DNA from: an uncultured Bacteroidota bacterium | GTDB lineage: Bacteria; Bacteroidota; Bacteroidia; UBA4408 | Assembly: GCA_903842515.1 (NCBI GenBank) | Contig: CAIMMJ010000127.1 | Span: 1 to 34,679, forward strand | Length of the DNA: 34,679 nucleotides | Direction: 5' to 3' | Shown: in pieces, positions 1 through 8,418 of the stretch | Layout of the letters: each line of letters opens with the position of its first letter | Numbering within the stretch: position 1 is the first letter of the stretch | Notes under the pieces: model-generated | The model's input: the letters and a program-made list of their open reading frames with translations, nothing else | The model's database searches: none | Told to the model about the DNA's origin: nothing | Made by a program: the position numbers and the translations under genes

Positions 1-992
1 TACTCCCACACATCAACAATGTTTCCTTGGTAAGCCAAAGAAATTGCTTCTTGCGCAGTTCTTGCTGTTTGTAATCGCTTGGCAAGTTCATCTAAATTTG
101 TAAACACTTCGTCTACCCAACCTTGTGAGTGCCTTGTATGTATTGCCTTTTCATTTATTTCTGCCACCACACAAATTCCACCGGCAATTACAGTAGCTTT
201 AGGCTGTGCACCGCTCATTCCTCCTAGGCCACAGGTAACAAATACTTTTCCTTTTAATCCATCTCTGCCTTTTATAAATTTTCTTCCGGCATTCATTATA
301 GTAATACATGTGCCATGAACAATGCCTTGCGGACCAATATACATGTAAGAACCGGCGGTCATTTGACCATACTGCGTTACCCCTAAAGCGTTATATTTTT
401 CCCAGTCGTTGGGTTTAGAATAATTGGGTATCATCATTCCATTGGTAACTACCACCCTTGGTGCTTCTTTGTGAGAAGGAAAAAGGCCAAGCGGATGGCC
501 GGAATACATTACCAATGTTTGTTCGTCTGTCATTTCTGAGAGGTATTTCATGGTCAAGCGATACTGTGCCCAATTTTGAAATACCGCACCATTTCCGCCG
601 TAGGTAATTAGCTCATGAGGATGTTGAGCAACTGCATGGTCTAAATTATTTTGAATCATTAGCATGATGGATGCTGCCTGCTCACTTTTTGCAGGATATT
701 CCTCAATTGGTCTGGCGTATATTTTATGTGTGGGCATAAACCTGTACATGTAAATTCTACCGTATGTTTTTAGTTCGTTTAAAAACTCCTTTGCCAATGC
801 AGCATGAAACTTTTTGTTGAAATATCTTAAGGCATTTTTTAGTGCCAGCTTTTTTTCTTGGTGATTTAAAATGTCTTTTCTTTTGGGAGCGTGGTTTACA
901 TTACTGTCATACGCCAAAAGTTCCGGTAAATATTCAGGAATTCCCTCTGTTATTTCTTCTTGAAATGATTTTATTTTGCTCACTGTTTCCAT
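1..992 (-). CDS. hutU: urocanate hydratase, C-terminus cut off by window edge
   Basis: Urocanase converts urocanate to imidazolone propionate, the second step of histidine degradation, using tightly bound NAD+ in the cytoplasm. About 330 N-terminal residues are present, starting METVSKIKSF at an ATG (990-992). Conserved family blocks are visible: YGGNGAVFQNWAQYR near residues 131-145, then SGHPLGLFPS, VTNGMMIPNYS and VTCGLGGMSGAQPKA. The N-terminal part before YGGNG is longer than in the usual ~555-residue bacterial enzyme, so this looks like the longer urocanase type also found in animals; that length class is inferred, since the C-terminus lies outside the window. A small Cys-rich gene starts upstream with a 14-nt gap and is probably co-transcribed. 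No other hut genes are visible here. Confidence 0.95.
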   Translation of the reverse strand, partial: METVSKIKSFQEEITEGIPEYLPELLAYDSNVNHAPKRKDILNHQEKKLALKNALRYFNKKFHAALAKEFLNELKTYGRIYMYRFMPTHKIYARPIEEYPAKSEQAASIMLMIQNNLDHAVAQHPHELITYGGNGAVFQNWAQYRLTMKYLSEMTDEQTLVMYSGHPLGLFPSHKEAPRVVVTNGMMIPNYSKPNDWEKYNALGVTQYGQMTAGSYMYIGPQGIVHGTCITIMNAGRKFIKGRDGLKGKVFVTCGLGGMSGAQPKATVIAGGICVVAEINEKAIHTRHSQGWVDEVFTNLDELAKRLQTARTAQEAISLAYQGNIVDVWE

Positions 993-1006
993 AAAATATA
1001 TGGTGA

Positions 1007-1183
1007 TTAATTTTTTTGTTTTTTAAAACTGTCGGTACTTTTATTGTAGCCATATGGACAATGCCTGCAACCACTTTTGCAACAATGTCCTCTTTTTAAA
1101 TGATACTTTTCTGTAAACACCAAATATCCTTCGGGAGTTTTGTAAAAATCATCAGGTTCAAGTTCTGGTTTCTTTGCAAACAT
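1007..1183 (-). CDS. small Cys-rich DUF5522-like protein
   Basis: This 58-residue ORF begins MFAKKPELEP and carries a central aromatic stretch (GYLVFTEKYHLKRG) followed by CCKSGCRHCPYGY. The pattern C-C-x3-C-x2-C-P-Y resembles the short Bacteroidota family DUF5522, whose function is unknown; four closely spaced cysteines suggest a metal or redox site, but that is inference. It begins at ATG 1181-1183 and stops 14 nt before hutU, so the two probably share a transcript. Its size places it below normal ORF cut-offs, but the conserved-looking motif and tight spacing support it as a real gene. Confidence 0.8.
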   Translation of the reverse strand: MFAKKPELEPDDFYKTPEGYLVFTEKYHLKRGHCCKSGCRHCPYGYNKSTDSFKKQKN

Positions 1184-1326
1184 GGTTTATTGCCTTTGGG
1201 CAAATTTACTATTCTATTTTAATAGATGTTGAATGTATTTTACAAATGAAGCCATAAAATGTTTTATGATAACTGTACAAATGTTAATTGCAATTTATTT
1301 GAAGTTTAATAATTCATTTAAATTCG

Positions 1327-1334
1327 TATTTTTG
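1327..1334 (+). promoter_or_regulatory. candidate -7 promoter element (TATTTTTG)
   Basis: TATTTTTG fits the Bacteroidota -7 consensus TAnnTTTG and ends 15 nt before the ATG of the small gene that precedes the zeta-type toxin. I see no convincing -33 TTTG at the usual 17-23 nt spacing (the nearest, 1298-1301, is 25 nt away). A match of this kind arises by chance roughly once per 1-2 kb per strand at this composition, so position is the main support. Confidence 0.4.
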
Positions 1335-1349
1335 AATAAAGTTGTATTT

Positions 1350-1691
1350 ATGAAATACTTGGAAAGGGATACAAATTATAAACGCAAGAAAAAAAATTCT
1401 ATTTTTTCTTCCTATGTAATTCAACGTTTAATGAAAAAATATAACGTAGATACTAAAGAAGGAATTTTTTTATCCTCATTAGAGGAAGATGCACTATTGA
1501 GTGCTGCAAAAATTGCCTCTTCAAAAGCAGTTAGAACCTCAATGGCTTTAGGAATTACAATTAAAATTATTAGAAGCCGCGAAATTATTGCTATTAATTC
1601 TGATAAATCATTTAAGGTCTTAAGAAAAATATCTGTACCGCAACTTAACATTTCTTCTTTAAGAAAAGGAATGATTTTAAAAAGAAAATAG
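1350..1691 (+). CDS. unknown 113-aa protein, probable antitoxin partner of zeta-type toxin
   Basis: I do not recognise this family. The preferred start is ATG 1350 (MKYLERDTNY), giving 113 residues; the same frame is open 39 codons further up, but that part lies over the candidate -7 element and is low in complexity. The protein is basic at both ends, with a Lys-rich start and a C-terminus ending KGMILKRK, and has a helical middle (SLEEDALLSAAKIASSKAVRTSMALG). Its stop at 1691 is one base before the ATG of the P-loop toxin gene at 1693, the tight antitoxin-then-toxin order typical of two-gene addiction modules. The antitoxin role rests on this context alone; it has no visible DNA-binding motif and does not resemble the short epsilon antitoxin of Gram-positive plasmids. 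Confidence 0.6.
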   Translation: MKYLERDTNYKRKKKNSIFSSYVIQRLMKKYNVDTKEGIFLSSLEEDALLSAAKIASSKAVRTSMALGITIKIIRSREIIAINSDKSFKVLRKISVPQLNISSLRKGMILKRK

Positions 1692-1692
1692 A

Positions 1693-2442
1693 ATGTCTTT
1701 ACCAAGACTGAGAATATTTGCAGGGCCAAATGGATCCGGAAAAAGTACACTCTTCGACTCTTTTTCAAAAAAATATGATGCTGGCGTATTTCTTAATGCC
1801 GATTTAATAGAGAAAGAACTGGAAACTAAAGGATACATTGATGTTAGCGAATTTAATTTAAATTTAAATCAGACAAATTTAGATGAGTTTTTAGAGACAG
1901 AAAGAGCTGTATCTCTTGTTAAAAAAGCCAATTCAGAATTTAATGAAATTAATATTGCATTAACAGAAAACATCATTGTTGGTGTTGAAAAGGAAACTCA
2001 TGGTTATGAAGGTGCATTAATCTGTTCATTTTTACGACATCATTTGCAAGAAAAGATGCTAAGTTTTTGTTTTGAGTCGGTAATGAGCCATCCGTCAAAA
2101 ATTGAAGAAATAAAAGAAGCAAAGCAAAAAGGATATAGAATTTATCTATACTTTATTTGTACAGATGATCTTGAAGTAAATATTTCCAGAGTAGAAAATA
2201 GAGTAGAAAAAGGAGGGCATAATGTTGCAAAAGAAAAAATATCTAGTCGTTACATTAATACATTAAACAATCTAATAAACATGATTGAATATGTTGACAA
2301 ATGCTATTTATTTGACAACTCTTCTGATATAGAGTTTAAGCTTATTGCCAAAATAGAGCAAAATCAATTATTGTTAGAAATTGAGCCGAAAGAATTACCA
2401 AACTGGTTTGTTGAATATGTACTAAAATATTATTTAATCTAG
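1693..2442 (+). CDS. zeta-toxin-family P-loop kinase
   Basis: The 249-residue protein opens with a Walker A loop, FAGPNGSGKST (residues 9-19), followed by Asp37 in LNADLIEKEL, a Glu in FESVMS (about 128) and R-x3-R with the GGHNV motif (166-177). This order is that of the zeta-toxin/UMP-kinase-like group: zeta toxins phosphorylate UDP-N-acetylglucosamine to block peptidoglycan synthesis, while chromosomal relatives may act on other substrates. There is an extra, mostly helical stretch between the aspartate and the FES motif (about 45-122) and a C-terminal extension past residue 200 without a known domain. It lies one base after the small upstream gene. Toxicity and substrate cannot be read from sequence. 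Confidence 0.75.
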   Translation: MSLPRLRIFAGPNGSGKSTLFDSFSKKYDAGVFLNADLIEKELETKGYIDVSEFNLNLNQTNLDEFLETERAVSLVKKANSEFNEINIALTENIIVGVEKETHGYEGALICSFLRHHLQEKMLSFCFESVMSHPSKIEEIKEAKQKGYRIYLYFICTDDLEVNISRVENRVEKGGHNVAKEKISSRYINTLNNLINMIEYVDKCYLFDNSSDIEFKLIAKIEQNQLLLEIEPKELPNWFVEYVLKYYLI

Positions 2443-2560
2443 TTTTATTATCCTCAGTTGAACTGCACAAACTTCAGATAATATTAACTTTACTATTTCA
2501 AATTGTTGGCAATAAATAAAAACGCTAGAGTAATTTTTTTAATAACTTATACTATAAATT

Positions 2561-3460
2561 TTGATAGATTTTGAGCAAAAACTTTTAGTTTCAGCGCCTC
2601 CATTAGAACATTTAAACATTGCAAACAACACACAAAACTACCATTGCAGCGTTTTGCGTTTAGATAAAATAAATGCTTGGTACGGAGGAAATAAATACTA
2701 TAAACTTAAAAAAAACCTAGAGGAATTTTATTCCGGCAATTATAGCAGTATAATTACTTTTGGTGGTGCTTATTCTAACCACATTTATTCATTGGCTGCA
2801 ATAGGAAAAGAATTGGGCATAAAAACTATTGGATACATAAGAGGACTTGAGCCAGATAAACTAAGTTCAACACTTAATTTTGCAAAAGAATGCGGAATGG
2901 AATTGGTTTGGATTTCACGAACTGATTATTCCTTAAAAAACGAAAAAGTTTTTGTTGATACGCTGCAAAAAAAACACCCCAATTGTTTACTAATTCCGGA
3001 GGGAGCAAGCAATGATCTTGGAATTGAAGGATGCAAAGAAATTACAATGGAAATTACCTGTGACTTTGATTACATTATTGTTGCTTGTGGCACGGGCAGC
3101 ACACTGGCAGGAATTGTTAGTGGCCTTAAGCCGCAGCAAATGGCAATTGGAATTTCTGTTGTTAAAGGTGTTGATACGTTGAGTTCTTTTGTTTGTAATA
3201 AAAACCCTGAAAAGAGAAATAATTTTAAAGTATTGTTTGATTATCACTACGGAGGTTATGCAAAAAAAAGTTTGTTGCTGGAGCAATTTGTAAACGGCTT
3301 TTACAAAGAAAACCAGGTGCCCTTAGATATGGTGTATACCGCAAAAGCAATGGCCGGATTGTTTGATTTGATAGAAAAAAATCTTTTTGAACCTCACTCA
3401 AAAATTGTGTTTGTTCATACAGGAGGATTACAAAATGGAGAAATGGCGGTGGGAAATTAA
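2561..3460 (+). CDS. PLP-dependent deaminase, ACC deaminase/D-cysteine desulfhydrase family
   Basis: Members of this fold-type II PLP family open small amino acids: D-cysteine to pyruvate, H2S and ammonia, or 1-aminocyclopropane-1-carboxylate to 2-oxobutyrate. The PLP lysine is probably Lys45 in YGGNKYYKLKKNL, and the phosphate-site loop GGAYSNH follows at 69-75; GTGSTLAG near 180 is the second PLP phosphate loop. At 299 residues it is a little shorter than typical members (about 325). The start is unusual: an in-frame TAA lies at 2555-2557, and no ATG occurs before residue 113, so translation must begin at TTG 2561 or at ATT 2558. In Bacteroidota the D-cysteine desulfhydrase role is more likely than true ACC deaminase, but this cannot be settled here. 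Confidence 0.85.
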   Translation: MIDFEQKLLVSAPPLEHLNIANNTQNYHCSVLRLDKINAWYGGNKYYKLKKNLEEFYSGNYSSIITFGGAYSNHIYSLAAIGKELGIKTIGYIRGLEPDKLSSTLNFAKECGMELVWISRTDYSLKNEKVFVDTLQKKHPNCLLIPEGASNDLGIEGCKEITMEITCDFDYIIVACGTGSTLAGIVSGLKPQQMAIGISVVKGVDTLSSFVCNKNPEKRNNFKVLFDYHYGGYAKKSLLLEQFVNGFYKENQVPLDMVYTAKAMAGLFDLIEKNLFEPHSKIVFVHTGGLQNGEMAVGN

Positions 3461-3508
3461 TTTAAAATTTCAGAAATATTTTTTCTAATTTTAACTCCAA
3501 CATAAATT

Positions 3509-5575
3509 ATGAAAAACAACATATTGTTTCTTTTACTTTTTCTTTGCGGTGTAGGCTCATCTGCACAAGAAATTAATGTTTGTGGAACAGACATTTTGAT
3601 GGAACGCAGAATGAAAAAATTTCCGCTCATAAAAGAAAAAAGAAAAATGATGGATTTGCAGCCGCAAAAAAATTCGTTGCTTACTGCCACCTACACTATA
3701 CCTATTGTTTTTCATATTTTACATCAAAATGGCCCAGAAAACATTTCGGATGATCAAGTAAGAGACGGACTAAGAATTTTAAACGAAGATTTTTCTAAAA
3801 CCAATCCTGATATAGAGCAGGTAATCCCCTCGTTTACTTCTATAGCAGATTCTACAAGAATTAAATTTGTATTGCCAACCATTGATCCCTTAGGGAATTG
3901 CACCAATGGCATTATTCATTATTACGATGCAAATACAAATTGGGACGCCAATGTTTCGGAATACGCTTATACATGGGACCCTACAAAGTATTTAAACATT
4001 TATATTGTAAAAACCATTGACGTGGGTAATGGATTTTCTGCCGCAGGTTATACTTATTTACCGGGCACATGGCCTGATGGTGCAAGCCAAGATGCAATTG
4101 TAATGCTCAACAATTATTTTGGGTCCATTGGCACCGGAAATTACTTTATTTCTAGAGTACTCACCCACGAAATAGGACATTGGCTAAACCTCTATCATGT
4201 TTTTGGAGGAAGCAATAGTGCGGGTGTTGATTGCAATAGCGACGATTTTGTGGACGATACCCCCACAACACTTGGATATTTATTTTGTCCGGATTCTAAT
4301 AATCCTAGCTCCTATCAGGTTTGTACGCCCGGGGTTGACGAAAATTTTCAGAATTATATGGACTATTCATATTGCTGCAAAATGTTTACTGCCGGTCAAG
4401 GACAAAGAATGAGGGATGCCTTATCTTCTAGCGTTTCGGGAAGAAACAATCTATGGAATGCAGAAAACTTAGCTTTAACGGGTGTTTTTAATTTACAGAG
4501 CAACTGCGCCCCTCAAGCAGCTTTTAGCATAAGTAATTCTCAAACATGTGTTGGCGTGCCAATTACGTTTTACGACAACAGTTGGAATGGTTTTCCACAA
4601 TTTTACAGCTGGACTTTCCCTGGAGGAAATCCATCCACATCGTCAGAACAAAATCCGGTTGTTACTTACAATACACCAGGTGTATATTCCGTAACTTTTT
4701 CTTGCGGAAATTCAGCGGGCACAAGCACACCAATTTTTTTAGAAAACATTATTTCTGTGCAAGAGAATTCGCCGGGTGTGTATGCAAACTTTTGGGAAGA
4801 GAATTTCGAAAGTAATAGTATTCCTGGCGTAGATTGGAGAGTAAACAACAACAGCGGTGGTGCACAATGGGCTATGACAAACGAAACAAGTGTTTCGGGA
4901 ATTTTGTGTGCCAAACTTACCAGAGAATTTAATTTTAGATTTAACGTAGCAGAGCTAATTGGTCCTTCGGTGAACTTAAGCAGCTTTTCTGCTCCGCTCC
5001 TAACATTTAAATTAGCTGCTGCAGAGGTTTTTCCGGAACACGTAAATACCCTAAAGGTTTTTGCAAGTGTAGATTGCGAACAAAACTGGATAGAGCTATA
5101 CAGTAGAATTGGCCAGCAATTGGTAACAAGTAGCAGCACCGAGCCTGGGTTTATACCTCAAGGTGGCGGAGATTGGCGGATGGAATCTATTAACCTTAAT
5201 GCCTTGGCGAATGAAGATCACGTGTTATTTAAATTTGTTTATTACAGAGATAGTTTGCCACAGCCCAATAATGTTTTTATTGATGATATAAACATTGGCT
5301 CGCCTGATTTAACCTCAACTAACAATGAAGGCAAACATTTTGATGTTTTCCCTAACCCAAGCACCGGAAATATTTTTGTAAATGCTCCGCTTAATTCTTC
5401 TTTTTTTGTTGAACTTTATGATTCAAAAGGTAAATTAATAAAAAGAAAACAACACTCTGCTGCGGCAAATAATTCCATTAATTTAAGCGATGGAAAAAAC
5501 CTGGTAAAAGGATTGTATTTGGTTAAAGTTTACGCTTCAGATGTAGTGTTTACCAAGAAAATAATTGTAGAATAA
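3509..5575 (+). CDS. secreted M43-family zinc metalloprotease, T9SS cargo
   Basis: A 688-residue exported protease. It has a signal peptide (MKNNILFLLLFLCGVGSSA, cut about residue 19), a propeptide-like stretch, then a pappalysin/cytophagalysin (M43) domain with the extended zinc motif HEIGHWLNLYH (220-230) and a Met-turn in QNYMDY (Met284). A PKD domain follows (about 335-410, with YSWTFPGGNPS and GVYSVTF), then a jelly-roll or MAM-like domain ending FIDDINIGS (about 430-600), and a T9SS type A C-terminal sorting domain (FDVFPNPSTG to KIIVE). The expected fate is export by Sec, passage of the outer membrane by type IX secretion and attachment or release at the surface. It probably degrades extracellular protein. 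No T9SS machinery genes are in the window. Confidence 0.9.
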   Translation: MKNNILFLLLFLCGVGSSAQEINVCGTDILMERRMKKFPLIKEKRKMMDLQPQKNSLLTATYTIPIVFHILHQNGPENISDDQVRDGLRILNEDFSKTNPDIEQVIPSFTSIADSTRIKFVLPTIDPLGNCTNGIIHYYDANTNWDANVSEYAYTWDPTKYLNIYIVKTIDVGNGFSAAGYTYLPGTWPDGASQDAIVMLNNYFGSIGTGNYFISRVLTHEIGHWLNLYHVFGGSNSAGVDCNSDDFVDDTPTTLGYLFCPDSNNPSSYQVCTPGVDENFQNYMDYSYCCKMFTAGQGQRMRDALSSSVSGRNNLWNAENLALTGVFNLQSNCAPQAAFSISNSQTCVGVPITFYDNSWNGFPQFYSWTFPGGNPSTSSEQNPVVTYNTPGVYSVTFSCGNSAGTSTPIFLENIISVQENSPGVYANFWEENFESNSIPGVDWRVNNNSGGAQWAMTNETSVSGILCAKLTREFNFRFNVAELIGPSVNLSSFSAPLLTFKLAAAEVFPEHVNTLKVFASVDCEQNWIELYSRIGQQLVTSSSTEPGFIPQGGGDWRMESINLNALANEDHVLFKFVYYRDSLPQPNNVFIDDINIGSPDLTSTNNEGKHFDVFPNPSTGNIFVNAPLNSSFFVELYDSKGKLIKRKQHSAAANNSINLSDGKNLVKGLYLVKVYASDVVFTKKIIVE

Positions 5576-5612
5576 ATCTACAATCTATTTGTGTTTAGGC
5601 TTATAAAGTGTA

Positions 5613-5867
5613 TTAACTTTGAGGAGTAATAGAAATTTCAAAATATTCCATTACAGAATTGGCCAATAATTTTTTGCAGGCAATCTCAACATTTTCTTTT
5701 GCTTGCTCAATAGAGTTGGCTTCAATTTCTAGGTCTATACTCTTGCCAATTCTAACATCGTTTATCAAGGTTAAATTTAGATTTTTTAAGCCCAATAAAA
5801 CCGCTTTTCCTTGAGGGTCCAATAAATTTTTATTGGGCATAATTTTTACAGAAGCAGTGTACTTCAT
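5613..5867 (-). CDS. purS: phosphoribosylformylglycinamidine synthase subunit PurS
   Basis: PurS is the small subunit that bridges PurL and PurQ in the fourth step of purine synthesis (FGAR to FGAM). The 84-residue protein shows the family pattern: MKYTASVKIMP, LLDPQGKAV, NDVRIGKSIDLEIEA and ACKKLLANSVMEYFEI, at the usual length. The start ATG is 5865-5867. purQ and purL are not next to it; instead it sits 8 nt downstream of two small lipoprotein genes on the same strand, an arrangement with no obvious functional link. Its stop faces the stop of the metalloprotease gene, with about 37 nt between. Confidence 0.9.
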   Translation of the reverse strand: MKYTASVKIMPNKNLLDPQGKAVLLGLKNLNLTLINDVRIGKSIDLEIEANSIEQAKENVEIACKKLLANSVMEYFEISITPQS

Positions 5868-5875
5868 TTAAAAAA

Positions 5876-6106
5876 CTATTTTTTTGTACATGAATAATCT
5901 GGAGCAAAATTTGCTGCAGATGCTGCTTTGGCAGATAATTCTTCGTTATTTAATTCTGTAGAATTGCCACACACTTGTGGTCTTACAATGGTAGTATCTT
6001 TTAAATCTCTTTTGTAGGTGTATTCGCAAGTAATGCATTTGTTACAAGAAGAAATAGAAACTGCTAATGCAATTAAGAAAGTGGTGGTGCTTATAATTTT
6101 TTTCAC
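5876..6106 (-). CDS. small five-cysteine lipoprotein, paralogue A
   Basis: A 76-residue predicted lipoprotein of unknown function. A short signal peptide ends in the lipobox-like SISSC, and the acylated cysteine begins the motif CNKCITC. After a spacer come CGN and a final Cys just before the C-terminus (DYSCTKK). The same Cys pattern is found in the next gene upstream, so the two are paralogues. The start is GTG at 6104-6106; no in-frame ATG lies upstream, and MKKIIS is a normal lipoprotein beginning. It lies 41 nt after its paralogue and 8 nt before purS, all one direction. Four cysteines remain after acylation, enough for two disulfides or a metal site. Confidence 0.75.
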   Translation of the reverse strand: MKKIISTTTFLIALAVSISSCNKCITCEYTYKRDLKDTTIVRPQVCGNSTELNNEELSAKAASAANFAPDYSCTKK

Positions 6107-6147
6107 GATTCTATATTTTAATGATGCAATGATAAATAATTAATGTT

Positions 6148-6381
6148 TTAATCCCAAATACGAGTGTTCTTTTCCGTGCACTCTAATTTATTTTGTGGTG
6201 GTTTGTTTTGTTCTAATCTGTCTTGATAGTCTATAATATCTTTTCTGTTGCCACAGGTTTCGGGGTATGTAAATGAAAGACTATCGTTTGAGGCAGAAAC
6301 TTGTTGGCAAGTAACACATTTTTCGCAAGAGCTAAAACCTATTGTTAAAAGCAAAAACAGAGTTGCATAAATAAATTTCAT
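6148..6381 (-). CDS. small five-cysteine lipoprotein, paralogue B
   Basis: A 77-residue predicted lipoprotein (MKFIYATLFLLLTIGFSSC) with lipobox GFSSC. The mature part starts CEKCVTC, followed by ETCGN about 17 residues later and a Cys near the end (LECTEK). Compared with the downstream gene, the motifs C-x-K-C-x-T-C, C-G-N and the final C-T align, while the rest has diverged, so this is an old duplication. The ATG is 6379-6381. It follows miaE by 67 nt on the same strand. Function is not known; the conserved cysteines and lipid anchor suggest a periplasm-facing envelope protein. Confidence 0.75.
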   Translation of the reverse strand: MKFIYATLFLLLTIGFSSCEKCVTCQQVSASNDSLSFTYPETCGNRKDIIDYQDRLEQNKPPQNKLECTEKNTRIWD

Positions 6382-6448
6382 ACTTATTTTAAAATTAAAT
6401 TTACAAATAATGATTTAAAAGTACATATTTTTTTGTTTCAGCAATTTT

Positions 6449-7030
6449 TTATCCGTGGATGGTTTCTTTTTTACCATAATTGGCAATTACGGATGCTTCA
6501 AATTCTAAAAATGCCTTCCACCTATCGTCTACCTCTTTTTCTGGAAAAAACTTTTTCGCTAACTTAATAAATGTGGTATAATGTCCTGCTTCGCTAATCA
6601 TTAATTCTCTGTAGAACTCTGCCAATTCAGGGTCATTTATTTTTTGCGACAACACCTTAAATCTCTCGCAGCTTCTGGCTTCTATCATGGCAGAAAAAAG
6701 CAAACGATCCATCAACACAATGTCTCTGTTGTATCCTTTTCGCACAAATTGAATAAGTTCGTTTACGTAGCTGTCTTTTCTTTCTCTGCCCAAGGTAAAG
6801 CCTCTTTTTACAATAATTTGATGAACCTGTTTAAAATGCTGCAACTCTTCTTGAGCAATTTCTAAAAGCTGTTGCACAATTTCTGTATGTTCTGGGTAAT
6901 TTACCACAATAGAAATTGCGTTGCTCAACGCTTTTTGTTCACAAAATGCATGGTCGGTAAGTACCTCCGAAATATTAGATTCTACTAATTCTACCCATCT
7001 TGGGTCGGTTGCCAATTTTAATCCCAGCAT
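6449..7030 (-). CDS. miaE: tRNA 2-methylthio-N6-isopentenyladenosine hydroxylase MiaE
   Basis: MiaE hydroxylates the isopentenyl group of ms2i6A at position 37 of tRNAs that read codons starting with U. It is an O2-dependent diiron protein of ferritin-like fold. In this 193-residue protein the candidate iron ligands fall in the expected helices: Glu31 (CEQKALS), Glu62 and His65 (EELQH), Glu117 (MIEARSCERF), and Glu147 and His150 (SEAGH). Length matches the shorter bacterial MiaE group. Its ATG (7028-7030) touches the rocD stop codon, so the two are almost certainly transcribed together. miaA and miaB are not in the window. Confidence 0.9.
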   Translation of the reverse strand: MLGLKLATDPRWVELVESNISEVLTDHAFCEQKALSNAISIVVNYPEHTEIVQQLLEIAQEELQHFKQVHQIIVKRGFTLGRERKDSYVNELIQFVRKGYNRDIVLMDRLLFSAMIEARSCERFKVLSQKINDPELAEFYRELMISEAGHYTTFIKLAKKFFPEKEVDDRWKAFLEFEASVIANYGKKETIHG

Positions 7031-8269
7031 TTATTCAAAAGATAGTAATGTATTTTTAATGATTTCTACGCACTCTAATATTTGCTCTTTGGTAATGTTT
7101 AAAGGAGGAGCAAATCTAATTATATCGCCGTGAGTAGGTTTTGCCAACAATCCATTTTCTGCCAGTTTTAAACAAACACTCCAAGCGTCTTTGCCAGGAA
7201 TATTTTTTATAACAATTGCATTAAGCAATCCTTTTCCTCTAACGTCGGCAATAAGAGGGCTGTTTAAATTCTTTAATTCATCCCTCAACAATTTACCCAA
7301 TTCATTGGCATTTTCTGCTAATTTTTCGTCGAGCAAAACTTGCAATGCCTCCATTGCAACAGCACAAGCCAAAGGATTTCCGCCATAAGTGGAGCCGTGT
7401 TCACCCGGCTTTATGTTTAACATGATATGGTTGTTGCACAAAACAGCAGATACCGGCATTGTGCCTCCACTTAATGCCTTGCCCAAAATTAAAATATCTG
7501 GTTTAACATTTTCGTGGTCGCATGCCAACATTTTTCCTGTTCTTGCCAAGCCTGTTTGCACCTCATCGGCAATGTACAAAACGTTGTTCCTTTTGCACAA
7601 ATCAAACGATTTGCTCAAGTATCCTTCACTTGGAACAACAACTCCTGCTTCGCCTTGAATGGGTTCTACCATAAAACCTGCAACAGTTTTATCTTTTAAT
7701 GCATTTTCTAGTGCTTCCAAATCGTTGTAAGGAATAATTACATAACCCGGCATAAATGGACCAAATCCGCTAAAGCTGCTTGGGTCTGTAGAAGAAGAGA
7801 TGGCAGCAAGCGTTCTGCCCCAAAAATTTCCAGCTACAAAAATTATTTTTGCCTCGTTTTCTGGAATTCCTTTTTTTACGTATCCCCATTTTCTTGCTAA
7901 TTTTATGGCGGTTTCTCCTGCCTCAACTCCTGTGTTCATAGGCAATACCTTATCATAGCCAAAAAAAGCAGTGATGTATTTTTCGTATTTCCCCAATAAA
8001 TTATTGTAAAATGCCCTGGATGTTAATGTAAGTTTATGTGCTTGCTCTACAAATGCTTTTGTAATTCTTGGATGACAATGGCCTTGATTTACGGCAGAGT
8101 ATGCAGATAAAAAGTCAAAATATTTTTTACCGGCAACATCCCATAGAAAAACCCCTTCTCCTTTTTCAATAACTACAGGTAAAGGGTGGTAATTGTGTGC
8201 TCCGTAATTTTCTTCTAATTGAATGTATTTGTCAAACGAATTTTCTAATACTGTTGTTGATTGAGGCAT
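7031..8269 (-). CDS. rocD: ornithine--oxo-acid aminotransferase
   Basis: This PLP enzyme transfers the delta-amino group of ornithine to 2-oxoglutarate, giving glutamate-5-semialdehyde, and links arginine breakdown to proline and glutamate. The 412-residue protein is a class III aminotransferase: the PLP-binding Asp235 lies in [10 protein letters not shown] and the Schiff-base lysine is Lys264 in [28 protein letters not shown] near residues 51-69 is characteristic of ornithine aminotransferases rather than of acetylornithine or GABA aminotransferases. The start ATG is 8267-8269. It directly abuts miaE downstream. TAACTTTA, one base off the -7 consensus, lies just upstream and may be its promoter. 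Confidence 0.92.
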   Translation of the reverse strand: MPQSTTVLENSFDKYIQLEENYGAHNYHPLPVVIEKGEGVFLWDVAGKKYFDFLSAYSAVNQGHCHPRITKAFVEQAHKLTLTSRAFYNNLLGKYEKYITAFFGYDKVLPMNTGVEAGETAIKLARKWGYVKKGIPENEAKIIFVAGNFWGRTLAAISSSTDPSSFSGFGPFMPGYVIIPYNDLEALENALKDKTVAGFMVEPIQGEAGVVVPSEGYLSKSFDLCKRNNVLYIADEVQTGLARTGKMLACDHENVKPDILILGKALSGGTMPVSAVLCNNHIMLNIKPGEHGSTYGGNPLACAVAMEALQVLLDEKLAENANELGKLLRDELKNLNSPLIADVRGKGLLNAIVIKNIPGKDAWSVCLKLAENGLLAKPTHGDIIRFAPPLNITKEQILECVEIIKNTLLSFE

Positions 8270-8393
8270 AAAATTGATTTTGAGGACGTAAAGTTAATCC
8301 TTTTTTGTTGAAATATGTGCCGCGAACCTATTCAATAAAAAGAAATTACACTACACATTACTTGTATCCACTAAAAATTTAGCAATTACTTAG

Positions 8394-8401
8394 TACTTTT
8401 G
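8394..8401 (+). promoter_or_regulatory. candidate -7 promoter element for trpS (TACTTTTG)
   Basis: TACTTTTG is an exact TAnnTTTG match ending 17 nt before the trpS ATG, in the divergent gap between rocD and trpS. There is no well-spaced -33 TTTG. Its place in a short divergent intergenic region makes it more credible than a random match. Confidence 0.5.
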
Positions 8402-8418
8402 AAAAAATTAATCACTTA

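Noticed and set aside
1233-1349. Upstream extension of the small gene before the zeta-type toxin
   Set aside because: It covers the likely -7 promoter element and has low complexity; the ATG at 1350 fits better.
5219-5224. CACGTG core inside the metalloprotease gene as another parS
   Set aside because: Only the central six bases match; the flanks do not fit the 16-base consensus.
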